DNA from: CAZADH01 sp964483805
GTDB taxonomy: Bacteria; Muiribacteriota; Ozemobacteria; Ozemobacterales; Ozemobacteraceae
NCBI GenBank assembly: GCA_964483805.1
Contig: CAZADH010000017.1
Coordinates: 1 to 41,246, forward strand
Reading direction: 5' to 3'
DNA length: 41,246 nt
Under the pieces are notes generated by a model, which searched no databases, was not told the origin of the DNA, and saw only the letters and a program-made list of their open reading frames with translations. Positions 17,413-25,948 of this stretch are shown in pieces. Within the stretch, counting starts at the first letter, position 1; the number at the start of each line of letters is the position of its first letter. Both the position numbers and the translations under genes were made by a program.

Positions 17413-17439
17413 TTAGCACTCGCCAAGTTTGACTGCTAA
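17413..17439 (-). promoter_or_regulatory. CIRCE operator (HrcA-binding site)
   Basis: TTAGCACTC-N9-GACTGCTAA on the plus strand matches the CIRCE consensus TTAGCACTC-N9-GAGTGCTAA with a single mismatch and the exact 9-bp spacer. It lies between the predicted transcription start and the Shine-Dalgarno of the FmdB-like gene, the usual place for HrcA repression. hrcA itself is not in the window. Confidence 0.85.
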
Positions 17440-17450
17440 CAAGCGACGGA

Positions 17451-17479
17451 AATCTAGCACAACACCTGCGGCAAATCAA
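17451..17479 (-). promoter_or_regulatory. Sigma-70-like promoter of the FmdB-like gene
   Basis: Minus strand: -35 TTGATT (17474-17479), spacer of 17 bp, -10 TAGATT (17451-17456). The predicted start near 17444 abuts the CIRCE operator. The -35 and spacer lie within the 3' end of the methyltransferase gene. Confidence 0.65.
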
Positions 17480-19289
17480 GCCACTGTTGAAAAACCTCGT
17501 CAATGACCGAGTTTTCTGGGGTACCGGGCCCGAAGTAGGCGAGAAACACCGCTCGCTCCAGGACAGCGAGGTCGGCCGCTGTGGGTGTGGCTTGGCGGGC
17601 GACCAGGGCGGCCAGATGGCGGGCCTGGTCGGCCACACGTGCGAGAGCTGCCGTCGCGTGCGCCGGCGGCAATGGGATCGTTCGCACCGCTGTCACGGTC
17701 ACGTGAAAGCTCAGGTGCCGCTGCCTGAACCAGAGATTGACCAGACGGCTGTTGAGCAGGCCGAGCAGTGCCCACAGCGAATAGGGTTCGTTTGTGTTGA
17801 CAATGTATGACAGGCTGTTCTTTGCCACGAAACCGCTCTCGTCGTGGGCTACGACCAGCCGCGTCGGCAGCGTCTCGTTGCGGATGTTCTGGTAGAGTAA
17901 CTTGGGGCCGGCCCAGACCAGCGGGTCGCCGCGGTAGGCCAGGTGGTCGCCGTAATCGATGAACTTGCCGTCCCAGCGGATGCCGAAGGGAACCACCTCG
18001 CGGCCGCGCAGAACCGGACGGTGGCGCGGGGTGACGCGTCGGTCGGCGACGAAGACGCTGCGGCGCCCGTCTTCGCCAGTGCGCAGCGATTCCTGGATGC
18101 CGACGCCGATCTTGGCTACCGATCCGAGGCAAACCCGGTGGGCTTCCATGGCAGCAAAGGCCGAAGCCACCGCCGCGGGCAGCAGGGCCGCCGCGAGGGC
18201 GGCGACCGGGGCCTGCGGGGTCCGCTGGTCTGGTGAGCCCGCAGAATCCTGCACCAGAGCGCCGCTCAGGCTGCGGTGCACGGCGAAAGAACAGGTATTG
18301 CTATCGTATGCACTGTGTATGGCAATGTCGCCCTGTGCGGTCTCGCGTCGCACCACGGTCACGACCGGCATGACCCCCGGCGCATCGGCGAAAAACCGGT
18401 AAGGCAGGAAGAACAACGCCTCGACCCGGTGGTCGGCGAACAGATACCGGCGGATCTTGCCGCACTGATGGTTGACCAGCCAGGTGTGACTGGTGAGCAG
18501 GACCATGCGCCCGCCCGGAGCGAGCGCGCGGCAACCGCCCTCGAGAAAGAAGGTGTAGAGATCTTTTTCGCCCTCGCTGGTCACGTAGCGGGCGACCAGT
18601 TCGCGCCGCTGTTCCTCGGGAAGATTGACGCGGTATGGCGGGTTGCCCACGACCAGCGCGAAGCGGCCTGGTTCGGGCAGATCGCGCAAGAAATCGCGTT
18701 GCTGCAGGTCGGGACCGGGAGCAGACCAGCCGCCGGCAAGAGCGATCAGGCGACCCAGGCAGACCAGCAGCGCCTCGCCGTCGATGTCAAACCCAGACAA
18801 CCACCGCAACGAATGGTCACCGCCCTGGGCCAGACCGCGCCGCACCAACGGGACGAGGAACCCGCCGTCGCCGCAGGCCGGGTCGAGCACGGCCTGCCGA
18901 CGGGCGGGTGTGCCGCGGTGCGACGATCGCTCCCGATGGGGTGTCGTTGCCGCCACGTCGTCGACCAGGCCGAGTTGCGCCGCCAGGGCGGTCACAAACG
19001 GTTCGGGAGTGAAATACTGGCCGGCGGCGCGCCGCTTCGCCCGCGGGGCGTGTTGCAGGTCAGGCAGCAATACACCATCTTGCTCTCGTATTGCGATCTC
19101 GCGATCGTCGATCGCGTCGAGCCAGGGATAGCGTTCGTTTGGCACGCCGATCGCGGTCAACACCTCGCGCGGACCGCTGGCCTGCCGACGGACGGCATTC
19201 TCGGGCAGGTGTTGGGCGACCACCTGGCGGAACCAGGCAAAGAGGGTCGTGACCCCGTTCGTGGCAGAAGCTGGCCGTTGTCGTTGCAT
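17454..19289 (-). CDS. N6-adenine DNA methyltransferase (Eco57I/TaqI-like), solitary
   Basis: A 611-aa gamma-class N6-adenine methyltransferase. Motifs in order: GQYFTP at 90-95 (motif X-like), DPACGDGGFL at 136-145 (motif I, SAM binding), FDID at 167-170 (motif II) and the catalytic NPPY at 216-219 (motif IV). After about residue 330 a target-recognition-like region follows, with the TaqI/Eco57I-type blocks GREVVPF, YGDHLAYRG, KLLYQNI and NSLSYIVNT. There is no N-terminal nuclease domain and no restriction gene next to it, so it is either an orphan methylase or a modification-only piece. ATG 19289 is the only good start. The 3' end overlaps the promoter of the FmdB-like gene. The recognition sequence is unknown. 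Confidence 0.88.
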   Translation of the reverse strand: MQRQRPASATNGVTTLFAWFRQVVAQHLPENAVRRQASGPREVLTAIGVPNERYPWLDAIDDREIAIREQDGVLLPDLQHAPRAKRRAAGQYFTPEPFVTALAAQLGLVDDVAATTPHRERSSHRGTPARRQAVLDPACGDGGFLVPLVRRGLAQGGDHSLRWLSGFDIDGEALLVCLGRLIALAGGWSAPGPDLQQRDFLRDLPEPGRFALVVGNPPYRVNLPEEQRRELVARYVTSEGEKDLYTFFLEGGCRALAPGGRMVLLTSHTWLVNHQCGKIRRYLFADHRVEALFFLPYRFFADAPGVMPVVTVVRRETAQGDIAIHSAYDSNTCSFAVHRSLSGALVQDSAGSPDQRTPQAPVAALAAALLPAAVASAFAAMEAHRVCLGSVAKIGVGIQESLRTGEDGRRSVFVADRRVTPRHRPVLRGREVVPFGIRWDGKFIDYGDHLAYRGDPLVWAGPKLLYQNIRNETLPTRLVVAHDESGFVAKNSLSYIVNTNEPYSLWALLGLLNSRLVNLWFRQRHLSFHVTVTAVRTIPLPPAHATAALARVADQARHLAALVARQATPTAADLAVLERAVFLAYFGPGTPENSVIDEVFQQWLDLPQVLC

Positions 19290-19339
19290 GGTGCCTCACG
19301 ATACACCAACGCTCGCGGCAGGGGAACCGCCGGGTCACG

Positions 19340-20692
19340 TCACGGGAACATCACCACCAGGCACGACAGGTCGTCCTGCGGTTTTCGTGCGCTCAGAAAC
19401 GTGCGCACGTTACCGAAGAGCCGGTCGGCCATGCACTGGGGGTCGAGATCGATCGAGTCGCGCACGAAGTCGTGCACGCGTTCGTCACCGTAGAAATCTC
19501 CCGTCGCGTTGCGCGCCTCGGGCAGGCCGTCGGAGCAGGCGAATAAGAGATCTCCCGGTTCGTAACCGACCTCGTGCCACCGGATCATCGCCTCGGTCAT
19601 CAGCCCGATCGGCGGGATCTGCGACGGGAACTTGACGATCTCGTGCCGCCGATGCCGGCGCAGGAGCAGGGGCGGATGCCCGGCGTTGAGAATCTGAAGG
19701 CGCCGCAGCCCCGGTTGCACCCGGATGAACGCCAGCGTGATGAACGCCGACATCCCGGCCAGTTGCGGGCCGATTTCGCCCAAGACCCGCGTCACCACGT
19801 CGCCCGGCGTGCTCGTGGCGCCCCGCCCGCATTCGGCCAGTTCCGCGCGGGCGCGCAAGAAAGCGATGCGCGTCGCGGCTCCCATCAGGGCCGCGGGAAC
19901 GCCCTTGCCCATAGCGTCCCCCATGATCAGATCGAGCCCGGAATCGGTGCTGTAGAAAAAATCCATGAAGTCGCCGTCCACGAGCAACGACGGATGTGAT
20001 ACGAACCCGAGGCGCACCGGCAGCTCGGACGGCACGTTCGTCGGGGTCAGCAGCGAACTCTGAATGTCGGCGGCAATGCGCAGTTCCGTGTCCTGGGCTT
20101 CCCGGATCTGGCTCTCGGCGCAATACCGGTACAGTGCGTTGGCAAAAAGCCCGGCGATGACCTGCGACAACTCGATCTCCTCGTTCGACCACAGACGCGG
20201 CCCCGAATGGGAGTCGAGCCCGAAGTAGCCGATGACCCGCCCGTGGTGGATCAGTGGATTGGCCAGCATCGCCGTCGTGCCGAGACACCGCCACAGCAGC
20301 CGCTCCGATCGTGCCCACGCCGGCAGATCGTCGAGCGACGCCAAGACGATCGGACCGCCTCGGCCGATGCAGCGGCGTGACCAGTTGAACGAGCCCAGGC
20401 GCATGCCGGTAACGCGGCCTTTGCGGACCCGGTTGCCCGAGGCGCTCCATTCAAAGGAGCGGTCGATGCGGGTTCCATCGTCGGAGTACAGGTACAGGTA
20501 AGAGTAATCGACCTGCAAGAACTGGCCGATGGTTCCGAGTGCCTCCTTGATCGCGTCGGCAAGCCTCTCGTGTGTGGCTTGCAGAAGTGTTCGCGAGAGG
20601 CTGCACACCAGGGCGAGCACCGTCGCCGAACGGTCGCTGCTCGGCACCGCGGCCGCGTTCGACCGAGCATTGGGGTATGTTGCCGTCGCCAT
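19340..20692 (-). CDS. GAF-domain SpoIIE/PP2C-type serine phosphatase
   Basis: Cytoplasmic signalling phosphatase of 450 aa. Residues ~35-190 form a GAF sensory domain (FLQVDYSYLYLYSDDGTRID..., AMLANPLIHHGRVIGYFGLDS). A short helical linker (~190-215) leads to a PP2C/SpoIIE catalytic domain (~225-450). Metal-binding Asp residues are visible in VDGDFMDFF, MGDAMGKGVPAALM and the terminal QDDLSCLVV; NAGHPPLLL and FACSDGLPEA are also typical. Such proteins dephosphorylate anti-anti-sigma factors in partner-switching cascades. No such partner is encoded nearby, so the target is unknown. The start ATG 20692 is supported by AGGAG 8 nt upstream, over an in-frame ATG at 20791. Confidence 0.9.
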   Translation of the reverse strand: MATATYPNARSNAAAVPSSDRSATVLALVCSLSRTLLQATHERLADAIKEALGTIGQFLQVDYSYLYLYSDDGTRIDRSFEWSASGNRVRKGRVTGMRLGSFNWSRRCIGRGGPIVLASLDDLPAWARSERLLWRCLGTTAMLANPLIHHGRVIGYFGLDSHSGPRLWSNEEIELSQVIAGLFANALYRYCAESQIREAQDTELRIAADIQSSLLTPTNVPSELPVRLGFVSHPSLLVDGDFMDFFYSTDSGLDLIMGDAMGKGVPAALMGAATRIAFLRARAELAECGRGATSTPGDVVTRVLGEIGPQLAGMSAFITLAFIRVQPGLRRLQILNAGHPPLLLRRHRRHEIVKFPSQIPPIGLMTEAMIRWHEVGYEPGDLLFACSDGLPEARNATGDFYGDERVHDFVRDSIDLDPQCMADRLFGNVRTFLSARKPQDDLSCLVVMFP

Positions 20693-21092
20693 AGCGGTTG
20701 CTCCTGTCTCGATCGGCCAAGCGGCCGGCCACGGCCGGTTGGCGCGGTGGGTTGTTCCTGACCCCCCCAACGGTAGAGACGCGAGCAGCAACGACCACGC
20801 CGGCGTCGTGCAGCGCTCGGCGTGAAGAGAGTGGCTCCCCCCGTGTGTTCATGGAAGCAAGATTGATGCCGTTTCGAGGTTTGCGGTGTTTCCGTCGGGC
20901 CGCCCTCGCGGCGGCCAGCGCACTTGGCGTGTGCCGGCATGGGCACCTGCCCCCCTTACGCCCATCGTGTGCGGGCGGGTGCGGATTTCTTCCCGCCAGG
21001 ACAGGGGACTTTCTCGCGTCCCTAGTTGCCCTGCGTTCGGCGGGTACACAGCGGGGGCGCGCAGGCGCAGCAATGACCGCGCCGAGGGTCGC
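20693..21092. other. Intergenic region (400 bp) with one copy of the structured intergenic element
   Basis: No coding region is convincing. The segment 20880-20979 carries the intergenic element (copy 2). The rest is G+C-rich with several short inverted repeats, and no clear promoter for the phosphatase gene could be fixed. Confidence 0.5.
20880..20979. repeat. Intergenic structured element (copy 2)
   Basis: Contains TCGGGCCGCCCTC with a perfect hairpin GGCCGCC-CTCGC-GGCGGCC (20898-20916). Further on is TACGCCCATCGTG (from 20957), also found in copies 3 and 4. It ends in GCGGGCGGG. Confidence 0.6.
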
Positions 21093-22085
21093 CTACCAGC
21101 GCTCGGTCACCCCGAACGACCACTCGTCGTCATACCCGTATTCACGGTAGGTGCGCAGCATCTTGGTGTATGACAGTTCCATGACGAAGGTCGACGACGG
21201 CGTAACCCGCATACCGATGACCATGTCGAGCGAATCCTTGTCGTCGCCGGTCAAGACCTCACCGGCAAACTCGCCGATCAACGACGTGTACTGGCCGGCC
21301 TCGTAGGCGAGGCCGAACCGATAGAGTGCCCGATTGGCATCGCCCTTTGCGGTCAGAACCGCGCCCAACTCGACGTTCAATGTGGCGTTGTCGGTCTCGC
21401 GCGTGGTCACCGCGCCGAACAATTTCAGTTCACCGTCGTCTTTCGGGCCGGCCGGCCGCATCTTGTCAGCGTTGCCGGTGGTTGCCGACACGACCGCACC
21501 GTAAGCCCAGCGGTAATACGATTTGTCGGGCAGATAGGTGAACTTGAGACCCAGTTTCATGTCGCCCAGGCCGGTTTCGCTGTGGCTCGGGGTGCCGTAG
21601 GTGCGCGGCGCCGACAGCGCGTATTCGTGCACCGGCAGCAGCGCCGACCACTCGGCCCACTGCCCCAGGTAGTTCACCCCGACCTGGTAGGTGTGGACAA
21701 ACCCCTCGTCACCGTTCGCGAAGGCAGCGCCGAAGCGCGAACCCAGCGTGCGGAACTTGTAGCGCAGGCCGACGAGAATGCGGCCCCAGGCGATCCGGTC
21801 GGCCGTCGCCGCCGAGAAGAATCCGATCTGGCCGTCGTCGTTGAGGGCGTGGCGCGGCCGCTCCGGCCACAGTTGCGAACCGGCGGTGGCCACCACGATC
21901 GGGTTGCCCGGCGTCGAGAACACCACGAAATCATCGAGATTGGGCAGGGCCAACGTGTTGGGAACGCTGCTGCCCGTGCCGGGGCTGGCCGCCGCCACCG
22001 GAACGACGGCGCCGACGAACAGGAGAATGGCGACCAGCAAAAGGGTCGGCCGCCGTCGGTCCGTCTTATTTACAATGCATTGCAT
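21093..22085 (-). CDS. Outer-membrane beta-barrel protein
   Basis: A 330-aa exported protein: signal peptide (residues ~10-33, LLLVAILLFVGAVVPVAA), then many alternating hydrophobic/polar strands (GRILVGLRYKFRTLG, HTYQVGVNYLGQW, LGDMKLGLKFTYL, LYRFGLAYEAGQYTSLIGEFAG, DMVIGMRVTPSSTFVMELSYTKM). It ends WSFGVTERW, with the terminal aromatic residue expected for BAM-assembled barrels. It looks like a small general porin/transporter barrel; the specific substrate is unknown. It starts 2 nt after the stop of the giant TPR gene, so the two are co-transcribed. A perfect palindrome covers its start codon (22072-22088). The extracellular-loop-like Asp/Gly-rich segments (GDDKDSLD, GPKDDGE) fit a barrel. 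Confidence 0.8.
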   Translation of the reverse strand: MQCIVNKTDRRRPTLLLVAILLFVGAVVPVAAASPGTGSSVPNTLALPNLDDFVVFSTPGNPIVVATAGSQLWPERPRHALNDDGQIGFFSAATADRIAWGRILVGLRYKFRTLGSRFGAAFANGDEGFVHTYQVGVNYLGQWAEWSALLPVHEYALSAPRTYGTPSHSETGLGDMKLGLKFTYLPDKSYYRWAYGAVVSATTGNADKMRPAGPKDDGELKLFGAVTTRETDNATLNVELGAVLTAKGDANRALYRFGLAYEAGQYTSLIGEFAGEVLTGDDKDSLDMVIGMRVTPSSTFVMELSYTKMLRTYREYGYDDEWSFGVTERW

Positions 22086-22088
22086 TGT
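22072..22088. promoter_or_regulatory. Perfect palindrome over stop/start junction
   Basis: ACAATGCA-T-TGCATTGT is a perfect 8-1-8 inverted repeat. It covers the start codon of the barrel gene (22083-22085) and touches the stop codon of the upstream TPR gene (22088-22090). It may be a protein-binding site or an mRNA hairpin controlling barrel translation. Confidence 0.5.
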
Positions 22089-25000
22089 TACATCCTTTGT
22101 AAGTAAGCCAGCAGGTTCGCTGCATGCGGGAACGGCGGCGACTGGCGGTTCAGATCGTCGAGAATCGCCTTGGCCTGTTTCTTGAGCGCTTCGTTGTTGG
22201 CGACGAAATACCGCTGGGCCTGTGCTTCGGCGACGTAGAACCGGTGCTCGCGCCGTTCAGGGGCAAGGCGCAACACACCTTCGAACTCGGCGATCGCTTC
22301 CGGCGCACGGCCCGAGAACNNNNNNNNNNTCTGCGAGTGAGCGTCGGGATCGGTCGGGTTGACCGACAACATCTTTTGCCAGACTTTCTCGGAGCGGGCC
22401 AGCACGTTGAGTTCCTTGTGGATCTGCACGGTCTTGCCGGCTGCGCGTTGCCACGATTTGGCGGCGTTCTCGGCGTGTCCGCCCAACCAGTAGAGATTGC
22501 CCAGGGCGATGGCCGGCAGCGGATCGGCCGGGAACCGCTCGGCCGCGACGGCAAACGCATGGAAGGCATCGCCGAAATTGCCGCGCAGCGTGTGCAGATA
22601 GCCGAGCGAGAACAGCAGTTCGAGGTTGTTTTCTGAGATGCGGCGCGCGTCGATCATCATCGCCAGGCCCTGGTCGAGGAAACCGCGCTCGACCAGTCCG
22701 AGAGCGTCACGCAGCTTGTCGTCGGCCGGGTCGTCGGGGCGGGCCCGTTTCAAGGTCTGCAAGCGGAGGTTGCTCGGGGGTGGCGGCGGCGCGTTGACCG
22801 AGTAGAAGGTTTTGGCATTCTTGAACGAGCCAATCTCTTTGAGCAGCGACAGCTTCTCCTGCTCCGACAGGCGACCACCCGCTTGTGGCGGACCGGCGGT
22901 GACGATCTCGTTGGGCGTGATGCGGGCCGCGGCGGCCTGTTTCTCTTTGTCCTCCATCGCGGCGACAACCTGCTGCAGATGGCCATCCGAGGGCAATCCA
23001 TTGGGTTGCATCAGTTTCGCCAGCTCCCACAACTTCTTGCGCGCGAGCCGTTGGATCGAGCTGCCCGGCGGGGCCTTCGCGTACAGATGTTCGAACTCGT
23101 CGCGGGCCTTGCGATACAGACGCCGGTGGATCAACGACACGCCCAGCAGTGCGCGGGCCTTCATGTATTTTGTATTGACGCGCAGGGCGGCGCGTGCGTA
23201 ACTCTCGGCTTGCAGATACTGATTCTGCTCGAACGCGAGCAATCCCAGGTAGTAGAACGCGTCCGGGTGCGTCGGGTTGAGCGCCTGCGCCCGGGCGAAA
23301 TACTCGGTTGCCTGCTGCCGATCACGCAGATGGTGGTAGATTTTGCCGAAACTGAGCTGCAGATTGAAGTCGTTTGGGTTCAGTTTGAGCGCCTGTTCCC
23401 AGATGCGGATCGCCGGTCGGTGCAAGCCGTTTTCGGCATAGAGCGCACCGAGTTCGTAATACGGCGCAAATGCCGTCGGGATCAAGCGTTGACACTCGAG
23501 ATACAGTTCCTTGGCGCGATTGACCAGGCCCTGCTGGCGATAGACGCGGGCCTTGGCCAACAACGGTTCCAGGTTGGCGGGGTGTTTCAGCGCCGGCACG
23601 GGCAGGGCCATCTGCCGTTCGATGGCGAGCTTGAAGCGACTCTTGAGGCGCTCGACCACCTTGGCGGTGACGTCCTCCGGAGGCAGTTTCTTCTCGAGAT
23701 CTTCCAGCGCCGTGACGGCGCGGCTCTGCTCGCCGAGCTTGGCCAGAGTCAGCGCGCGGAAGAGCGCCGCCTTCTCATTGTCGGGTTCTTTCATCAAGAC
23801 CGCTTCCAGGCATGCGAGCGCTTCCTTGAGCCGACCCGCGTGGTACTGCGCCAGACCGAGGTTGTAGCGGGCGAGCTTGTGGTTCGGGTCGAGATTCAGG
23901 GCGCGCTGCAATGAGTCGACAGCTTTCTCGACCTCGCCCATGCGGAACATCACCCAGCCGCGCGTGTGGTGAAAGTCGGCGCGGTCGGCTTCGGCGGCGA
24001 TGGCGGCATCGGCCAGTTGCAGGGCTTCCGGCAGACGCTTGCCCTGCAGGGCGAACACGTAGGCCAAGCCGCTCTTGGGCTCGGCGGCCGCTTCGTGCAG
24101 CTTGATGGCCGTCTGGAAATTGACCCGCGCGTCTTCCAGGCGGCCCATGCGCAGGTAACAATTGGCCAGCAAGGTGTGGGCCTGGGGCAGATAGCTGGGC
24201 GCCAGCGTGGTGTGGCCGTGCGGCGTGTAGTAATGGTCGGGATTGGTGGTGGCGTGCGGCACTGCCGGGTGCTCATGGATCAGCTTCATCAGCCCGTCGA
24301 CCGCTTGTGGCAGGTTCTCGCGATCGATGAAATTCTGAATCTCGCGGAACCGGGGCAAGATGTCCTGCCACTCGTCCTCGCGTCGGCGCCCGCCCATGCC
24401 GGGCAGGTCTTTGACCAGGACCGAGGTCGCATAACCGACTTCGACAGGTCCCGACGAAACCCGCTCCCAGCCCATGGCGGCGCCGGGAGCGCTGCGGTCC
24501 ATGATGTCTTTGATCGCCTGGATGCAGACCTTCGCCTGCGGTCCGCCCGGCTCGCTCTGCTTGAGCACTTCCCGCAGTTCATGCAGGGCCGCCGGGTAAT
24601 CGTGCTGGTTGGCCCGGAACAGGGCGCGGGCGAAGCGGGCCTTGACCAGGTCCGGTTTCAACTTCAGGGCGCGGTCGATGGCGTTGAGTGCACCGGTGTT
24701 GTCCGACTTTTTCCAGGCGCACAACGCGGTCAGGAAGTGCAAGCCGGCAACCTTCTTTTCGAGGTCCTTCTGCTTCAGACCGAGGTTGACCGCATCGTCG
24801 GATTTGCCCTCGTCGAGCAGTTTCTTCGCCTGGGTCTTGATCTCGCGGACCCGGGTTTCACCAATGAGAAGCGCCTGTTCGAGGGCGAGACTCGCCTGAT
24901 GATAACGGCCGAGCCGGTACTCGACCATGCCCAGTTGTTGATGAAGATCGAGCGAGCCCGGCGCTTGCTTCAAACAAGCGGCGAAGGCTTCGCGCGCGTC

Positions 25001-25777
25001 GGCCCAGGCGTGCCGGCGCACCGCCAGCAGGCCGCGCAGATAGTTGGCCCGGGCCAGGCGCACGCGCAGCGACTCCAACTTGCGACCGGAGGCCGCCGCC
25101 TTGTCGAGCAATGAGGCCTGAAGCTGTTCGCTGCGCAGGTCGCGCAGTTGCTCGACGCGCTGTTCCCCGTCGGCAACGAGTTTGCGCACGACGCGCTCGG
25201 CCTCGATGAATCGCTTGAGTTTGTAGGCGAGTTCGGCGTTGATGAACATGGCGTCGACGTGGTCGGGGCGGCGCTCCAGACAGGCCTTGCTGGCCATGTA
25301 GGCACCCGACAGATCCTTCACGCCGATGAGGGCCGAAGCCAGCAGGTAGTGCACCTCGGGGTCGTTCGGGGTGAGCTCGGCGGCCCGCTCGAGCTTCTCT
25401 TTCGCGGGTCCGAACTCCTTTTTCTCGAGCAGCGCGCTGCCGTCGATGACGAGCTGTTTTGCGTCGTCACTGTTCTTCTGCTTCTGCTCGGCCGCGTGTT
25501 GCTTGGCCAGGTCGGCCGACTTGTGTTCGTTGGCCAACAGCATGAGGTCGAGTGCCTTCTGGCGGGACGGATGGTCCGCGGGGATTTTCTGGGCGAGAAC
25601 CCGGGCCTTGCGGATCGCGTCCTCCCAGTCGCCGCGGTCGTAGGCGGCCTGGGTGATCGCCATCGCCTGGGTGATTTTGTCTTCGAGGATGACGTCGACC
25701 GCGGCCTGCAGTGCGGGCCGCGGCGCCAGGCACCAGCCCAGCAACAACAGGGCCAATAGGCGTCGTGTGATGTCCAT
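22088..25777 (-). CDS. Giant exported TPR protein (interrupted by assembly gap)
   Basis: About 1229 aa. A short signal peptide (MDITRRLLALLLLGWCLA...ALQA) is followed by tetratricopeptide repeats through most of the length. Examples are AAELTPNDPEVHYLLASAL, ALNLDPNHKLARYNLGLAQY, ALKLNPNDFNLQLSFGKIYH and AQALNPTHPDAFYYLGLLAF, with charged coiled-coil-like linkers between groups. It is probably periplasmic or outer-membrane associated and acts as a scaffold for protein complexes; the partners are unknown. ATG 25777 is chosen because it gives the signal peptide; the frame stays open further upstream but reads antisense to the next gene. The ten-N gap (22320-22329) keeps the frame. It lies 2 nt upstream of the outer-membrane barrel gene, which suggests a shared envelope role. 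Confidence 0.82.
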   Translation of the reverse strand: MDITRRLLALLLLGWCLAPRPALQAAVDVILEDKITQAMAITQAAYDRGDWEDAIRKARVLAQKIPADHPSRQKALDLMLLANEHKSADLAKQHAAEQKQKNSDDAKQLVIDGSALLEKKEFGPAKEKLERAAELTPNDPEVHYLLASALIGVKDLSGAYMASKACLERRPDHVDAMFINAELAYKLKRFIEAERVVRKLVADGEQRVEQLRDLRSEQLQASLLDKAAASGRKLESLRVRLARANYLRGLLAVRRHAWADAREAFAACLKQAPGSLDLHQQLGMVEYRLGRYHQASLALEQALLIGETRVREIKTQAKKLLDEGKSDDAVNLGLKQKDLEKKVAGLHFLTALCAWKKSDNTGALNAIDRALKLKPDLVKARFARALFRANQHDYPAALHELREVLKQSEPGGPQAKVCIQAIKDIMDRSAPGAAMGWERVSSGPVEVGYATSVLVKDLPGMGGRRREDEWQDILPRFREIQNFIDRENLPQAVDGLMKLIHEHPAVPHATTNPDHYYTPHGHTTLAPSYLPQAHTLLANCYLRMGRLEDARVNFQTAIKLHEAAAEPKSGLAYVFALQGKRLPEALQLADAAIAAEADRADFHHTRGWVMFRMGEVEKAVDSLQRALNLDPNHKLARYNLGLAQYHAGRLKEALACLEAVLMKEPDNEKAALFRALTLAKLGEQSRAVTALEDLEKKLPPEDVTAKVVERLKSRFKLAIERQMALPVPALKHPANLEPLLAKARVYRQQGLVNRAKELYLECQRLIPTAFAPYYELGALYAENGLHRPAIRIWEQALKLNPNDFNLQLSFGKIYHHLRDRQQATEYFARAQALNPTHPDAFYYLGLLAFEQNQYLQAESYARAALRVNTKYMKARALLGVSLIHRRLYRKARDEFEHLYAKAPPGSSIQRLARKKLWELAKLMQPNGLPSDGHLQQVVAAMEDKEKQAAAARITPNEIVTAGPPQAGGRLSEQEKLSLLKEIGSFKNAKTFYSVNAPPPPPSNLRLQTLKRARPDDPADDKLRDALGLVERGFLDQGLAMMIDARRISENNLELLFSLGYLHTLRGNFGDAFHAFAVAAERFPADPLPAIALGNLYWLGGHAENAAKSWQRAAGKTVQIHKELNVLARSEKVWQKMLSVNPTDPDAHSQXXXXFSGRAPEAIAEFEGVLRLAPERREHRFYVAEAQAQRYFVANNEALKKQAKAILDDLNRQSPPFPHAANLLAYLQRM
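22320..22329. other. Assembly gap (10 N)
   Basis: Ten unknown bases near the 3' end of the giant TPR gene. The reading frame is the same on both sides. Confidence 0.95.
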
Positions 25778-25948
25778 CCAGAAAGAGGTATCGGCAATCC
25801 GGTTCGCAAATCGTAGGGGGGCACCACCGGCGGCTTTGCTGCGGATGTCTCGATCGAAAGCCGTTTTCCGCGTTCGGTGCCGACGCACCGCGTGCAAGAT
25901 GGCGCGGGGTGTTTGCATCGCCGGCAGGTCTGGGGTAGGGTGCTTCTC

